The translations under genes were made by a program, and so were the position numbers. Shown here one piece after another: positions 23,060 through 31,593 of a stretch of 42,335 bases of DNA; positions within the stretch are counted from its first letter, which is position 1; the number at the start of each line of letters is the position of its first letter. The notes under the pieces are model-generated. The model was not told the origin of the DNA, ran no database searches, and was given only the letters and a program-made list of their open reading frames with translations. Where the stretch lies: IMG/VR virus record IMGVR_UViG_3300017598_000626, positions 1 to 42,335 of that record, one strand, 5' to 3'. This stretch comes from a virus.

Positions 23060-25955
23060 TTCTTTTGGCTTTTCTCTCTTGTTCTCTTGATAATTGATTC
23101 GCAATGTCAGCACTCTCAATCCCTTGCTTTGACCCAATAGCAGATCCTTTTGCAACAGCACTCTCAATGCCATCAATGAGAGATTGATTCTCTTTTTCAA
23201 TAGCTCCTGATATTTCTTGAGCAGCATTCGCAGCAAAGACTCCTCCTGATTGATAAGCTTTAGCCATTACAATCGAGCTTGTAAACCTTGGAGTCATTCC
23301 TCCTTTTGCAAAAGGAGAGGCTTTTGCTATTGGATTCAAGTCAACCTTTCCTCCTCTTGCAAATCCTGGAACTCCAGCAGCTCTCAAAGCAGCTGCTCCT
23401 CCAATTGATTCTTGTTGTCTTTGGTTTAGAATTACCTCTCCAGTTTTAACTGTTGCAAGGATATTGTCTCCATTGCTCATTCTTGATATATTTGGAGTAT
23501 TCACAATCCTTCCATCTTCCAACTGAACAGGCTGAACAAGTCCTCCTCCAGCAAAATTTGTTGCTGCTATAATAGCCAATTGGATCGCTCCAAGAGCAGC
23601 AGTTGCAGCAGCAAGAGCAACATTCGCTGGAGCTGGAGAGTTCAGTGACTTGATTACAGCTCCAGCAATATCAATTGCGGCCTCTGCCAAAGCAATTGCT
23701 TTTCTTTCTGCTGCTGCTTTCTTTTCAAGCTCCTCTCTTTCTTGTTCAAATTTCTGAACAATCTTCAATTTCTCCTCTTCTGTTTTTCCTAATCTTTCAG
23801 CCTCATCCAGTTCAGCCTGTTCTCTTTGATCTATCTCATTGAGTTGCTTCTCTGTTTGTTGCTCTTGCAAAACACTTAAAAGTTCGGTTATTTTTCCAGC
23901 AGCAGCGATTGTTGTGTCAATAGCAATATCTCTCAATTGCTTTCTCTTGCTCTCCTCATTTTTAGCTGATTGAGTTTTCTTTTTCTCACTCTCATCAAAG
24001 TTCTTGACTCCAATATTCAAAAGTTCAGCCTCCAACTCAAGCTCCTTCTTTTTGATATCATCTCTTTTTCCTTGAGCAATCAGGAGAATCTCTTGCTTTT
24101 TAATTTCATTATCTGCAAACAATCTCAATTCTTTCTCCAATTGGGCATCAATAGCAACCAATTGAGCATCAAGGATGTCTTTCTCATCAGCTATCCTGTT
24201 GACTCTAAGTTGTCTTAAATCAGCATTTAATTGAGTTTCGATTTCAAGCCTCCCTGTTGCAATCTCTTCAGCTGTTCCCTCAAGAGCTTGGATTTCTTTG
24301 AATGCATCAGCTCTCAATCTCAATGCTGTCTCTGATTCCTCAAGGAGTCGGATATTTTCCTCTTGTGCAACGTTCAACTCATTTATACTGGCAGTTATTT
24401 CTCCAAGAGCAGCAGCTCTCTCTCCTTCAGTTACAAGAATTTGATTTTGAATATTGAGATACTCATCTGACTGGACATTCAGAGTTGTGAGTTGCTCATT
24501 CAATTGAGTGAGTCTCTGATTATAGTCATCAATACTCCCTTTCTGAAATTCAATTGTTTTTGTGAGAGCATCAGTGGCATCTTTGAACTTAGTCTCAACC
24601 TCCAGCAATTTTGCAGTGACCTCAACAAATCTGTTTAAGTTTTCGCTGGCATCCTCTCCAGCTAACAATTGAAGCTTTATTTGTTCAGTCAGCTTTGATT
24701 GTTCAGCTTGTAATTGTTGCAGAGCATTAATTTGTTTTGTATTTGATTTCTCTGCTGCTCTTCCAAGTTCATCTCTTCTCTTTGTAAGTTTAGCAATTTG
24801 TAATTCAATAGCAGCCTCAATGTTCAAGACTTTTGCTGATTGATTTTCAAGTTCTCTCCTGTCATCCGCTGATGTCGTTTCAGCGCTCAACTCAACTTGT
24901 CTCCTCAAGATATCCTCCCTTTCTCTTGCAAGACCAGCCTCAATCTCTCCTCTCCTTGTGACAATATCAATCTCCTCCTGGACCGCAGCAGCAGCAGCAG
25001 CTCTGTCAGTCTTTTCTAGTTCAGCAGCCTTTCTCCTTGCTGCTGCAGCATCTAATCTAAGTTGAGCCAATGTGACAATTGAATTGATTTCTCTGTCTCT
25101 TAATTCATTCAAAGCATTGCTCAATCGACTTGCTTCACTGAAATCGTTTGCAATCTCCTCTCCAATTCCAGAGAAAGAGTTTTTCACATCTTCAGCGAAT
25201 CCAGCAAAATCAAGAGTCAACAACTTTCCAAAGGAGAGACCAAATCTCCCAATCCTTTCAGTAAGAACATCAAACACAGCTCCGATCCCAGCAAGGTTGT
25301 TTCCTATCGAGTCAGTTATTGACTGGAACTTTGACAGAGCTGCTGTGATTAATCCAAGAGCTATGACAATAGGACCTAGAGTCAAAAGAAAAGCCTTTGC
25401 AGCTCCTCCAGCTGATCGAAAAGCCCCAACAAGACCACCTAAAGCGGTTTGAAGAGTTCCAACAGAAACAAACACGCTCCCAATGCCAGCATTAAGACCA
25501 ACTAAAGATCTTGTATATTTTCCGACAGATCTCCTGAAGTCTCCAAGACCTCTCTCTGCTTTGCTAAGTTCTTTCCTGGTCTTTATTATATTTCTTCTTA
25601 ATACTCTGGCCTCTGACGTTTTTCTTTGCTGTTTTGATAGACTTTTGTATTCATTTTCAAGCCTCCTCAAGTTTGTACTCAATCCTTTGAGAGAGTCTCC
25701 AGCATTTTTGAACTGTTTATCTCCTGTTTTGAGTTGCTTATTGAATCGCTTTATCTCATCAGAGTTCTCTTTGTATTGCTTTTTTGCTTTTTTGAGTTGC
25801 TCCTCAAATTTTTTATACTCCTTTGTTCCTTCTCTTGGAGCATCCTTGATAAGCTTTGCAAGGTTCTTATTTGCCTTTACTAAGTCATTAACTGTCTTTG
25901 CGTTTTTTGTGTCTGCTTGCAATTTCAGTTTGAGTATGAGAGTTTCTTCAGCCAT
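23040..25955 (-). CDS. Tape measure protein
   Basis: 971 residues from ATG 25955 (preceded by AAAAACA); an earlier in-frame ATG at 26006 would add 17 residues that cover the promoter-like element. Residues 1-130 are charged coiled coil (NDLVKANKNLAKLIKDAPRE), followed by Gly/Ala-rich hydrophobic segments (about 155-220), then more than 400 residues of Ala/Glu/Leu/Lys-rich coiled coil, another Ala-rich hydrophobic region, and a C-terminus with FAGGGLV and TGEVILNQRQQ, typical of tape measure ends. It sets tail length; about 970 residues would correspond to a long flexible tail. It is inverted relative to head genes and to its chaperone. Confidence 0.88.
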   Translation of the reverse strand: MAEETLILKLKLQADTKNAKTVNDLVKANKNLAKLIKDAPREGTKEYKKFEEQLKKAKKQYKENSDEIKRFNKQLKTGDKQFKNAGDSLKGLSTNLRRLENEYKSLSKQQRKTSEARVLRRNIIKTRKELSKAERGLGDFRRSVGKYTRSLVGLNAGIGSVFVSVGTLQTALGGLVGAFRSAGGAAKAFLLTLGPIVIALGLITAALSKFQSITDSIGNNLAGIGAVFDVLTERIGRFGLSFGKLLTLDFAGFAEDVKNSFSGIGEEIANDFSEASRLSNALNELRDREINSIVTLAQLRLDAAAARRKAAELEKTDRAAAAAAVQEEIDIVTRRGEIEAGLAREREDILRRQVELSAETTSADDRRELENQSAKVLNIEAAIELQIAKLTKRRDELGRAAEKSNTKQINALQQLQAEQSKLTEQIKLQLLAGEDASENLNRFVEVTAKLLEVETKFKDATDALTKTIEFQKGSIDDYNQRLTQLNEQLTTLNVQSDEYLNIQNQILVTEGERAAALGEITASINELNVAQEENIRLLEESETALRLRADAFKEIQALEGTAEEIATGRLEIETQLNADLRQLRVNRIADEKDILDAQLVAIDAQLEKELRLFADNEIKKQEILLIAQGKRDDIKKKELELEAELLNIGVKNFDESEKKKTQSAKNEESKRKQLRDIAIDTTIAAAGKITELLSVLQEQQTEKQLNEIDQREQAELDEAERLGKTEEEKLKIVQKFEQEREELEKKAAAERKAIALAEAAIDIAGAVIKSLNSPAPANVALAAATAALGAIQLAIIAATNFAGGGLVQPVQLEDGRIVNTPNISRMSNGDNILATVKTGEVILNQRQQESIGGAAALRAAGVPGFARGGKVDLNPIAKASPFAKGGMTPRFTSSIVMAKAYQSGGVFAANAAQEISGAIEKENQSLIDGIESAVAKGSAIGSKQGIESADIANQLSREQERKAKRNENESV

Positions 25956-25989
25956 TGTTTTTGATTTTTTATAAAAATACAGTTTTTGT

Positions 25990-26001
25990 GTATTAAAATA
26001 C
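25990..26001 (-). promoter_or_regulatory. Candidate late promoter element before tape measure gene
   Basis: On the minus strand GTATTTTAATAC followed by ACAAAAACTG, 35 bases before the ATG. The same 12-mer followed by AAAACAGAC lies before the major capsid gene at 27566. Not the TAnnTTTG type. Confidence 0.35.
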
Positions 26002-26079
26002 ATCAAATTCTTTTTTTCAAACTAAAAACTCAATTTATGAGTTGATTATTCACGCACTAGAAGCATAAATATATATTTT

Positions 26080-26110
26080 TTGCACTATGGTTGCTATATT
26101 TATACCTATG
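26080..26110 (+). promoter_or_regulatory. Degenerate operator/promoter before head operon
   Basis: TTG (26080-26082), 20 bp, TACCTATG (26103-26110) with one mismatch to TAnnTTTG; TTGCACTATGGTTGCTA (26080-26096) is the operator with one half-site change. If this promoter is real, the protease start must lie at or after 26108. Confidence 0.4.
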
Positions 26111-27544
26111 AGTGACAAAACAACCACAACAAGCATCAAGTCAACGATTATGAACATGGCATCAAGGCCAATGTTTATTGATCGTCAGAATGCTCTTAAT
26201 TTGATGTTACAATATAACGGTATTATTGAGGCTGTCTCATCAGCTGGAGATTTTGCTGTCAAGGAAGAAATCCAGAGACAAAAAGAACTAAGTAATATCA
26301 AATTTTATTCAGCAGAAAAGAACGTTGTATCGGGAAAGTTCTCAAATGAGTTCGAGAGAGTTCCGAAAAACTCTGTTGCTGTTGTTCCTGTCATGGGAGC
26401 AATGATGAGAGATTCCTATTGCACGATGTCAGACGGGTATATCTCTGGAACAAGAGACCTGGAAAGAACATTGACAGATCTTGACAATAACGAGAACGTT
26501 GATGGAGTTGTCCTTTATATAAATACTCCAGGAGGAGAAGCTAGAGGAAATGAGTCTCTTATGAAAGTTGTCAGATCAATGAACAAGCCTATATTGGGAT
26601 TGTTTGAGGGAATGGCATCAGCTGGAGTTTATGCCTTTCAAGGAGTCAATGAGCTATATGCAACAGAAAAAAATGCTTATTGGGGGTCAATTGGAACTTA
26701 TGTCACACTGATTGATGACTCTGAATTTTGGAAGCAATCAGGAATTGAGTTCAAAGAGATTTATGCTGAAAAGTCAACAGAAAAGAACAAGACCTATAGA
26801 TCAGCACTTGAGGGAGACGATACTCCTATGCTGGAATGGCTTGGAATAATGAATGATGCTTTCATCAAAGATGTTAAATCCTCAAGACCTAGCATCAAGG
26901 ATGATGGAAATGTGTTTGCTGGTAAATTATACACAGCAGAACAAGCAAAGAAGATCGGAGCAATTGATGGAATTAAAAACCTAGACTTTGTTATTCAGAG
27001 AGTCAGGACTATATCAAAGAAAGGCAAGAAAAGCAAAAAAGCCAATCAAGCCACAAATCAAACTGAAACTATTATGAGTACTGATGAGAAAAAATTGAGT
27101 CTTTGGAATAAGTTTTTTGGAACTGCTGAAGCAAGCGAAGTTGAGCAAGACATTGAGAAAACAAAAACTGATGTTGACAATCTAAAAAATGAGATTGTTG
27201 AGCTAAACAGTTCAAAAGAATCTCAAGCGCTTAAAATTCAAGAGCTTACTGATGAGAATAAAGCCCTCACTGGAGTTGTTGAAAGCATGACAGCAGAAAA
27301 GAAAGAGCTATCTGATAATCTTGCAGCCTTGGAAGGAACTGAATTCAGTACAGTTCAAGAGCTTGCTGATGATCACAAGAAAGTAATGGAGCACAACAAA
27401 GAGATTGCTGCTGCTGATCCTGCTGCTACTCCAATAAATGAGTCACAAACAACGACTCACGAGGAAGAGGAGAAAGAAATCCCTGCAAACAGATCTTATG
27501 ATGAGATTGTCAAAAACATGACAAATAAGAAAGAAGAAAAGTAA
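26108..27544 (+). CDS. S49-family capsid maturation protease with scaffold-like C-terminus
   Basis: About 478 residues from ATG 26108; ATG 26087 lies inside the promoter-like element and ATG 26150 (MNMASRPMFIDRQ) is a further candidate. The protease half has VAVVPVMGAMM, YINTPGGEARG and GMASAGVYAFQG with the nucleophile Ser at about residue 171, as in SppA/ClpP-like phage head proteases. After a Lys-rich linker (KKGKKSKKANQ) the C-terminal third is a Glu/Lys coiled coil that looks like a scaffolding domain, with an internal ATG at 27074 (MSTDEKKLSLWNKFF) that could give a separate scaffold, as C/Nu3 in lambda. Directly upstream of the capsid gene. Confidence 0.87.
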   Translation: MSDKTTTTSIKSTIMNMASRPMFIDRQNALNLMLQYNGIIEAVSSAGDFAVKEEIQRQKELSNIKFYSAEKNVVSGKFSNEFERVPKNSVAVVPVMGAMMRDSYCTMSDGYISGTRDLERTLTDLDNNENVDGVVLYINTPGGEARGNESLMKVVRSMNKPILGLFEGMASAGVYAFQGVNELYATEKNAYWGSIGTYVTLIDDSEFWKQSGIEFKEIYAEKSTEKNKTYRSALEGDDTPMLEWLGIMNDAFIKDVKSSRPSIKDDGNVFAGKLYTAEQAKKIGAIDGIKNLDFVIQRVRTISKKGKKSKKANQATNQTETIMSTDEKKLSLWNKFFGTAEASEVEQDIEKTKTDVDNLKNEIVELNSSKESQALKIQELTDENKALTGVVESMTAEKKELSDNLAALEGTEFSTVQELADDHKKVMEHNKEIAAADPAATPINESQTTTHEEEEKEIPANRSYDEIVKNMTNKKEEK

Positions 27545-27565
27545 ACCAACTAAACATTTAGTTTA

Positions 27566-27577
27566 GTATTTTAATAC
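27566..27577 (+). promoter_or_regulatory. Candidate late promoter element before capsid gene
   Basis: GTATTTTAATAC (inverted repeat GTATT-TT-AATAC) followed by AAAACAGAC, 27 bases before the capsid ATG. Shares about 20 aligned bases with the element at 25990-26001. The gap 27545-27604 has nothing else notable. Confidence 0.35.
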
Positions 27578-27604
27578 AAAACAGACTAATAAAAACTTAA
27601 AAAA

Positions 27605-29815
27605 ATGGGTACTAAAGTAGCTCCTGAAACACTTGAATTCGTGCGATCTGTTGGATGCGCGGATGATTGCAGCAATATCCTTGAGATAAACAATGGTATT
27701 GATTTGCCTTGTAAGCAATGGACAAATGAAGAATCAAACTTGTTAAGAGAGAGAATGTTGAGAGACAACCAACTCCTTACAAGTGGATTTGTGAGACGTG
27801 TGTCAAAATCAAATCTTGGAAATAGCAACAGAATCCGCAAAACTGGACTTGATGTTGGACCAATCAGAACTCAAGACTCTGGAGCTGGTGCTGTGAATGA
27901 ATGCAAAATCACTTGGGACACAATAAGAATCAAGGATTTTGAAAAGACTTTCTATGTAGTTAATACAGAGAAGAATCTTCAAATCTGTGTTAAAGATTTC
28001 ATTGGAACTCAATGGCAAGATCTTATCTCTGATGCTTATTCAGATTATGAAGCGGATGCCTTTGCTGACACTGATCTTGCTGATTTGATTATTGCTGGTA
28101 TTATTGAGAAATATATTGCTTTTATTCCTAAGTTTATGCTTTTAGCTACTTGTGGAGGATCTGGAGAGGATATGCATGGAGATGATGGAATCTTTGCAAA
28201 AGCTTATTATGCTAGTCAAGGGCAATACTTCCACACTCTTGAGTTTGACATGACTGCTGTTGATACTGGATTTGATACAACATTTATTCAAGCTATTGTT
28301 GGAGGAGATAAGTATGAAGCTGTTCCTTCTGACTTTGCAACAGCTGAACAATACTTGCTTGATTTCTTAGCTTGGATCAATACAAGAAAAGAATCAAGGA
28401 ACTATCTTTTCAATGCATCACTTGACTTGACAACATTCAAAATGTATGTTGCCAGTAATTTTGCAACAAGATTGATTGACTTGAGAATTGTCTTGAATGA
28501 TGGAACTCTTGTTGATTGGGGTTGTAAGTCGGCTTATGCTGACCAACTTGCTCCAATGGAATTGCAAAGAGCAATGTTGATAAATGATGTTCCTTTGTTA
28601 TTCCAATATGAGCAAATTGATGAGACAAACTTTGCTGAAAAGTTCAAGTTGTACAAAAAGGAATTCAAAAAATACTTGAAGCAAAACGGATGGAGTGATT
28701 TGACTGATTCTGATATCAGAATTGGGATTGATCCTGAACTTTTGGAAGAAAGAAAATGTCAAATCCAAAACAGATTTCTTGCTGGTTCAATTCCAGCTGA
28801 TTTCATGGACACAATTGGTCTTGCTGAAAGTCAATTTGTTCCTTTGAATGCATTAGATGATACTGGTCTTTTCTTTATGACTATCAATCAAAATCTTTTA
28901 TTGTTGGATGATGGCACAAATGTTTTGAATCAGATTGAAAACATGGGAAAAATTCGCTTTCAAGAGGCTTGTGATACTCCTGGAATTGTGAATATTATAT
29001 CAGGAGTTCCTCCAATTGGTTCAGAGGTTGAAGCATGGGGAGCGTTCGCTTGTAATATTACCGATTCTTATTTTGTGATTGACAATGATCTTGAGAATAG
29101 AGAGCCGTGTGAGCACTCTAAACTCAACCTAACTTGCTATGATGCAAATGTTAAAAATGAGTGTGTGATTGAGGCAACGTGTTCTCTTTCTTGCTCTGTT
29201 GAGACAACTGCTGTATATGACGAGCTTGCAGATGAAACAACAATTTCAGTTGTTGTGTCAACTAATACTCCAGGAGGAACAACTCTTGTTTATGATCTTG
29301 CTTATGCTTTAAGTGATGGAACTGGTCAAAACGGGATATCTGTTCCAGTTTTTGACATTACATTGCCAGGAGACCAAACTGCAAGCGGTTTGAGACTTTC
29401 TGTGACAGGAACAATTGAGGCTCAACTTGCTGGAGATGTTCAGTGTGCAACTAACGTTGTTCATACTGAAGATTTCGGAGATGGTTCTGGATTTTTATTG
29501 TGTGTGTTGACTGATACGAATGACGATGGAGCAAACCCATTAACTGACACACTATCAATTGATTATGCTATTGATGGAGGAGCTCAAAACACTCCTTTGG
29601 TTGATTCTGGTCTTGATTATAGCGAAGCTGGAGATTACCCAGCAATTGAGGCTGAGATTGAGGCTATTTTCCCAGGAACAACAGTTTCAATCACTGTTCC
29701 TGGAGCTGGACTTGCCTTGATCACTATCTCTGATATGCCATCTTACATCACAGATGTTCAAATCACATCAGGAGACACAACAAACTCAACAGCCGTTTTA
29801 GTTCAAGATTGCTAA
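27605..29815 (+). CDS. Major capsid protein with C-terminal decoration domains
   Basis: 736 residues, directly after the protease/scaffold gene. Residues about 1-540 have the composition of an HK97-like capsid subunit, with an N-arm (VRRVSKSNLGNSNRI), a domain rich in acidic helices and SFA-like insert segments, and FFMTINQNLLLLDDG near 440. The last about 190 residues are Thr/Val/Gly-rich beta sequence (TTISVVVSTNTPGGTTLVYD, later TLSIDYAIDGGAQNTPL), likely one or two Ig-like domains displayed on the capsid. Family assignment is by context and architecture, not by a diagnostic motif. A perfect palindrome follows the stop. Confidence 0.75.
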   Translation: MGTKVAPETLEFVRSVGCADDCSNILEINNGIDLPCKQWTNEESNLLRERMLRDNQLLTSGFVRRVSKSNLGNSNRIRKTGLDVGPIRTQDSGAGAVNECKITWDTIRIKDFEKTFYVVNTEKNLQICVKDFIGTQWQDLISDAYSDYEADAFADTDLADLIIAGIIEKYIAFIPKFMLLATCGGSGEDMHGDDGIFAKAYYASQGQYFHTLEFDMTAVDTGFDTTFIQAIVGGDKYEAVPSDFATAEQYLLDFLAWINTRKESRNYLFNASLDLTTFKMYVASNFATRLIDLRIVLNDGTLVDWGCKSAYADQLAPMELQRAMLINDVPLLFQYEQIDETNFAEKFKLYKKEFKKYLKQNGWSDLTDSDIRIGIDPELLEERKCQIQNRFLAGSIPADFMDTIGLAESQFVPLNALDDTGLFFMTINQNLLLLDDGTNVLNQIENMGKIRFQEACDTPGIVNIISGVPPIGSEVEAWGAFACNITDSYFVIDNDLENREPCEHSKLNLTCYDANVKNECVIEATCSLSCSVETTAVYDELADETTISVVVSTNTPGGTTLVYDLAYALSDGTGQNGISVPVFDITLPGDQTASGLRLSVTGTIEAQLAGDVQCATNVVHTEDFGDGSGFLLCVLTDTNDDGANPLTDTLSIDYAIDGGAQNTPLVDSGLDYSEAGDYPAIEAEIEAIFPGTTVSITVPGAGLALITISDMPSYITDVQITSGDTTNSTAVLVQDC

Positions 29816-29841
29816 GATCAACTAATTAAATAGAAAACTAT

Positions 29842-29871
29842 ATGAGCAAGCTGATTAATCAGCTTGCTCAT
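29842..29871. repeat. Perfect 30-bp palindrome after the capsid gene
   Basis: ATGAGCAAGCTGATT and its exact reverse complement. In RNA this is a 13-bp stem with a UUAA loop. Followed by ATTATTAAAAAAA, not a U-run, so it is a weak terminator at best; attenuation, processing or mRNA stabilisation between the abundant capsid protein and the next gene is plausible. Confidence 0.75.
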
Positions 29872-29888
29872 TATTAAAAAAATATATT

Positions 29889-30488
29889 ATGCCAGTTATA
29901 TTTGATTGTGTTTGTCAGGTTCCTTTGGGAGCTCAAGAATGTGATACAACAACAGGGATTGCTGAATTGTATTACACTCCTTATAAAAACATCAATGCAA
30001 TTGCTTTTGTTGCGACTGCAAACACTTGTTGCGCAGAGGGAGAAATTGCAAGTTTTGGTGTTGCCGGAGCATCTCCAGAGGGATTGTTGCAACCGATTGA
30101 TTTTGTCAAGCAAGATGATGACAGCGGAGCTGTTTTCTCTTACGAGACCACCAACGAAGGAGGAAATAAAGTGAGAAATTATACTTTATTATTCCAGACT
30201 AATTCAAACAATCCTGATGAGGAGTGTGCAATTGATTCCTTAATAGGGAGAGAAATTGCTTTCATTTTTAAATTGAAAAATGGATCTTGGAAGGCTGTCA
30301 ACTGGAGTGGAGGAGCAAAAGTTCAATCCAATGCTGGAGATTCTAACACAAGTTATAAGACTGTGACTCTTTCAGGGAGGGCTAATGACAGAGACTTGTA
30401 TATCTCTTTCACAGATAGTGGAGCATGGGCTAACATCCATCTTGTTCCTTTTTCTGTTGACCCCGTTAATGGATTAATTAATTCATAA
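29889..30488 (+). CDS. Putative major tail tube-like protein, 199 residues
   Basis: Begins MPVIFDCVCQVPLGAQECDT and continues with IAELYYTPYKNINAIAF, VKQDDDSGAVFSYETTN, FIFKLKNGSWKAVNW and SYKTVTLSGRANDRDLYISF. From memory this order (Cys-rich N-terminus, 'GI..lY', central acidic strand, 'v.l..NG.w...G', 'G....D.ng') is that of a common tube-like virion protein in Bacteroidota phages. It has no other good competitor for tail tube in the window. A head decoration protein is the alternative, because it follows the capsid gene directly. Confidence 0.6.
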   Translation: MPVIFDCVCQVPLGAQECDTTTGIAELYYTPYKNINAIAFVATANTCCAEGEIASFGVAGASPEGLLQPIDFVKQDDDSGAVFSYETTNEGGNKVRNYTLLFQTNSNNPDEECAIDSLIGREIAFIFKLKNGSWKAVNWSGGAKVQSNAGDSNTSYKTVTLSGRANDRDLYISFTDSGAWANIHLVPFSVDPVNGLINS

Positions 30489-30492
30489 TACA

Positions 30493-30500
30493 TATATTTG
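30493..30500 (+). promoter_or_regulatory. -7 element TATATTTG
   Basis: Within the inverted repeat AATACATATATTTGTATT (30486-30503), 47 bases before the ATG at 30547. No clear TTG at -33. May re-initiate transcription of the accessory head genes. Confidence 0.35.
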
Positions 30501-30546
30501 TATTGTAATTCAATAATCTCCTTTTATAAAGGATTAATTTAATATC

Positions 30547-30804
30547 ATGCCAGAGAATAAGTATAAGAATATAGACACAAAAAAGCTAAAGTTTAAGCCT
30601 GACTGGAATGAAGCTGGAAAAATTCAAGTAAGAGCTGACAATGGGAGGCTCTATGACATGACAAGAGAAAAAATCCTTGTTTCAATTAAGCATGGATTTC
30701 ACTTTGATAAAATCAGTACTTTCTTTACTTCTGAATCTATATCTCAAGCTTTGAAAGTGGCAAGCGAAAAACCAAAAAAAGATGAGAGCAAAGATTCAAA
30801 GTAG
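30547..30804 (+). CDS. Hypothetical protein, 85 residues
   Basis: Not recognised. Basic soluble protein with a central strand-like part (GKIQVRADNGRLYDMTREKI) and a Lys-rich C-terminus. In the head/accessory region after the tube-like gene. Possibly a small capsid-associated or neck protein; position is the only hint. Confidence 0.6.
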   Translation: MPENKYKNIDTKKLKFKPDWNEAGKIQVRADNGRLYDMTREKILVSIKHGFHFDKISTFFTSESISQALKVASEKPKKDESKDSK

Positions 30805-30844
30805 TCTAAAAAAACAATTTGTACCATTTTTTTTAACTGTCATT

Positions 30845-31279
30845 ATGGGCAAGCCTACAAAGGTAAGCCTGAAAGATGCTGAAAAGAATCCTGATAAATA
30901 CATTAATACTCCAATTGGTCCTCTTTATGAAGATTTCAAAGCCTTAAAAGCTTACCTTGAGAGTAGATCAAAGAAAGAAGATTCTTTGGTTCTTGATATG
31001 AGACAGGCTGACCGAGGTCATGTTTTTGACAAAAACCACAAGAGCAAGAAAGATTTGCATCTTGAGAAAATGCTTGAAAAGTCAAAATCAAAAAGAGCGA
31101 GAATCAAAGCGAGTCTTGAAGCAAACATAAAAGCAAAGGCAGAGAGCGAAAAGGCAACAAAAGAGGCTGTCAAGAAAGCTGTTGCTAAAGCAAACAAGGC
31201 TGATAAAAAGGAACCTAAAGCAAAGAAAGATGCTGTCAAAGCTGAAGAGGTTTCAGCTCCAAGTGAAAAAGATGCTTAA
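30845..31279 (+). CDS. Lys/Ala-rich helical protein, 144 residues
   Basis: Not recognised. ATG 30845 (MGKPTKVSLKDAEKNPDKYI) is preferred; the frame is open back to an ATG at 30782 inside the previous gene. The N-terminal 60 residues look folded, while the last 90 are repetitive Lys/Ala/Glu (KAVAKANKADKKEPKAKKDA), as in histone-H1-like or packaged internal proteins. It may bind DNA in the head or be a flexible scaffold. Low-complexity composition makes homology by eye unreliable. Confidence 0.55.
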   Translation: MGKPTKVSLKDAEKNPDKYINTPIGPLYEDFKALKAYLESRSKKEDSLVLDMRQADRGHVFDKNHKSKKDLHLEKMLEKSKSKRARIKASLEANIKAKAESEKATKEAVKKAVAKANKADKKEPKAKKDAVKAEEVSAPSEKDA

Positions 31280-31319
31280 AAAATAAGCTTTTTGCCTAGT
31301 TAAAACAATTTTGATCTAT

Positions 31320-31592
31320 ATGATTGCTCAACCAATTAACGAGGGCAAAAATGCCATCAAGATTCATGACAAAGACTTTGATGAGATATCCTCTTATCAA
31401 GTAAAGCTTACAAATAAAGATTTTTGTATTGCTGAAACTGTTGTGAATGTTGATGGCTTTTCTTTTTGTCGAGAATATGCAACTCTTTTCTTTGTGTTAC
31501 CTTGCATGGAAGCTGGACAATATACAATGAACATCATTAAAATACCAAGTTTAGAAATTGCTTATACTCTAAACTCAAAATTCATATCTTAA
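31320..31592 (+). CDS. Hypothetical protein, 90 residues
   Basis: Not recognised. From ATG 31320 (MIAQPINEGKNAIKIHDKDF). Mostly beta-type sequence with three Cys (FCIAETVVNVDGFSFCREYA, LFFVLPCMEAGQ). It ends one base before the next gene. Probably a small virion protein, judged by its neighbours. Confidence 0.55.
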   Translation: MIAQPINEGKNAIKIHDKDFDEISSYQVKLTNKDFCIAETVVNVDGFSFCREYATLFFVLPCMEAGQYTMNIIKIPSLEIAYTLNSKFIS

Positions 31593-31593
31593 A

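Noticed and set aside
22823-23236. Full 137-residue ORF ending at 22823
   Set aside because: The first 59 codons lie inside the tape measure gene in another frame and read as Leu/Arg-rich shadow; ATG 23059 is a better start.
23970-25974. Rightward ORFs opposite the tape measure gene (23970, 25072, 25483)
   Set aside because: Their products are Ser/Phe/Leu-rich mirror images of the coiled-coil gene, without starts or context; shadows of the real gene.
26006-26087. Extended starts for tape measure (26006) and protease (26087)
   Set aside because: Both would run over the divergent promoter-like region; the starts at 25955 and 26108 fit leader sequences and domain beginnings better.
30770-30850. 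A second programmed frameshift joining 30547-30804 with the following Lys-rich gene
   Set aside because: The A7 run is followed by a stop at once in the -1 frame, and the downstream gene has its own good ATG at 30845.
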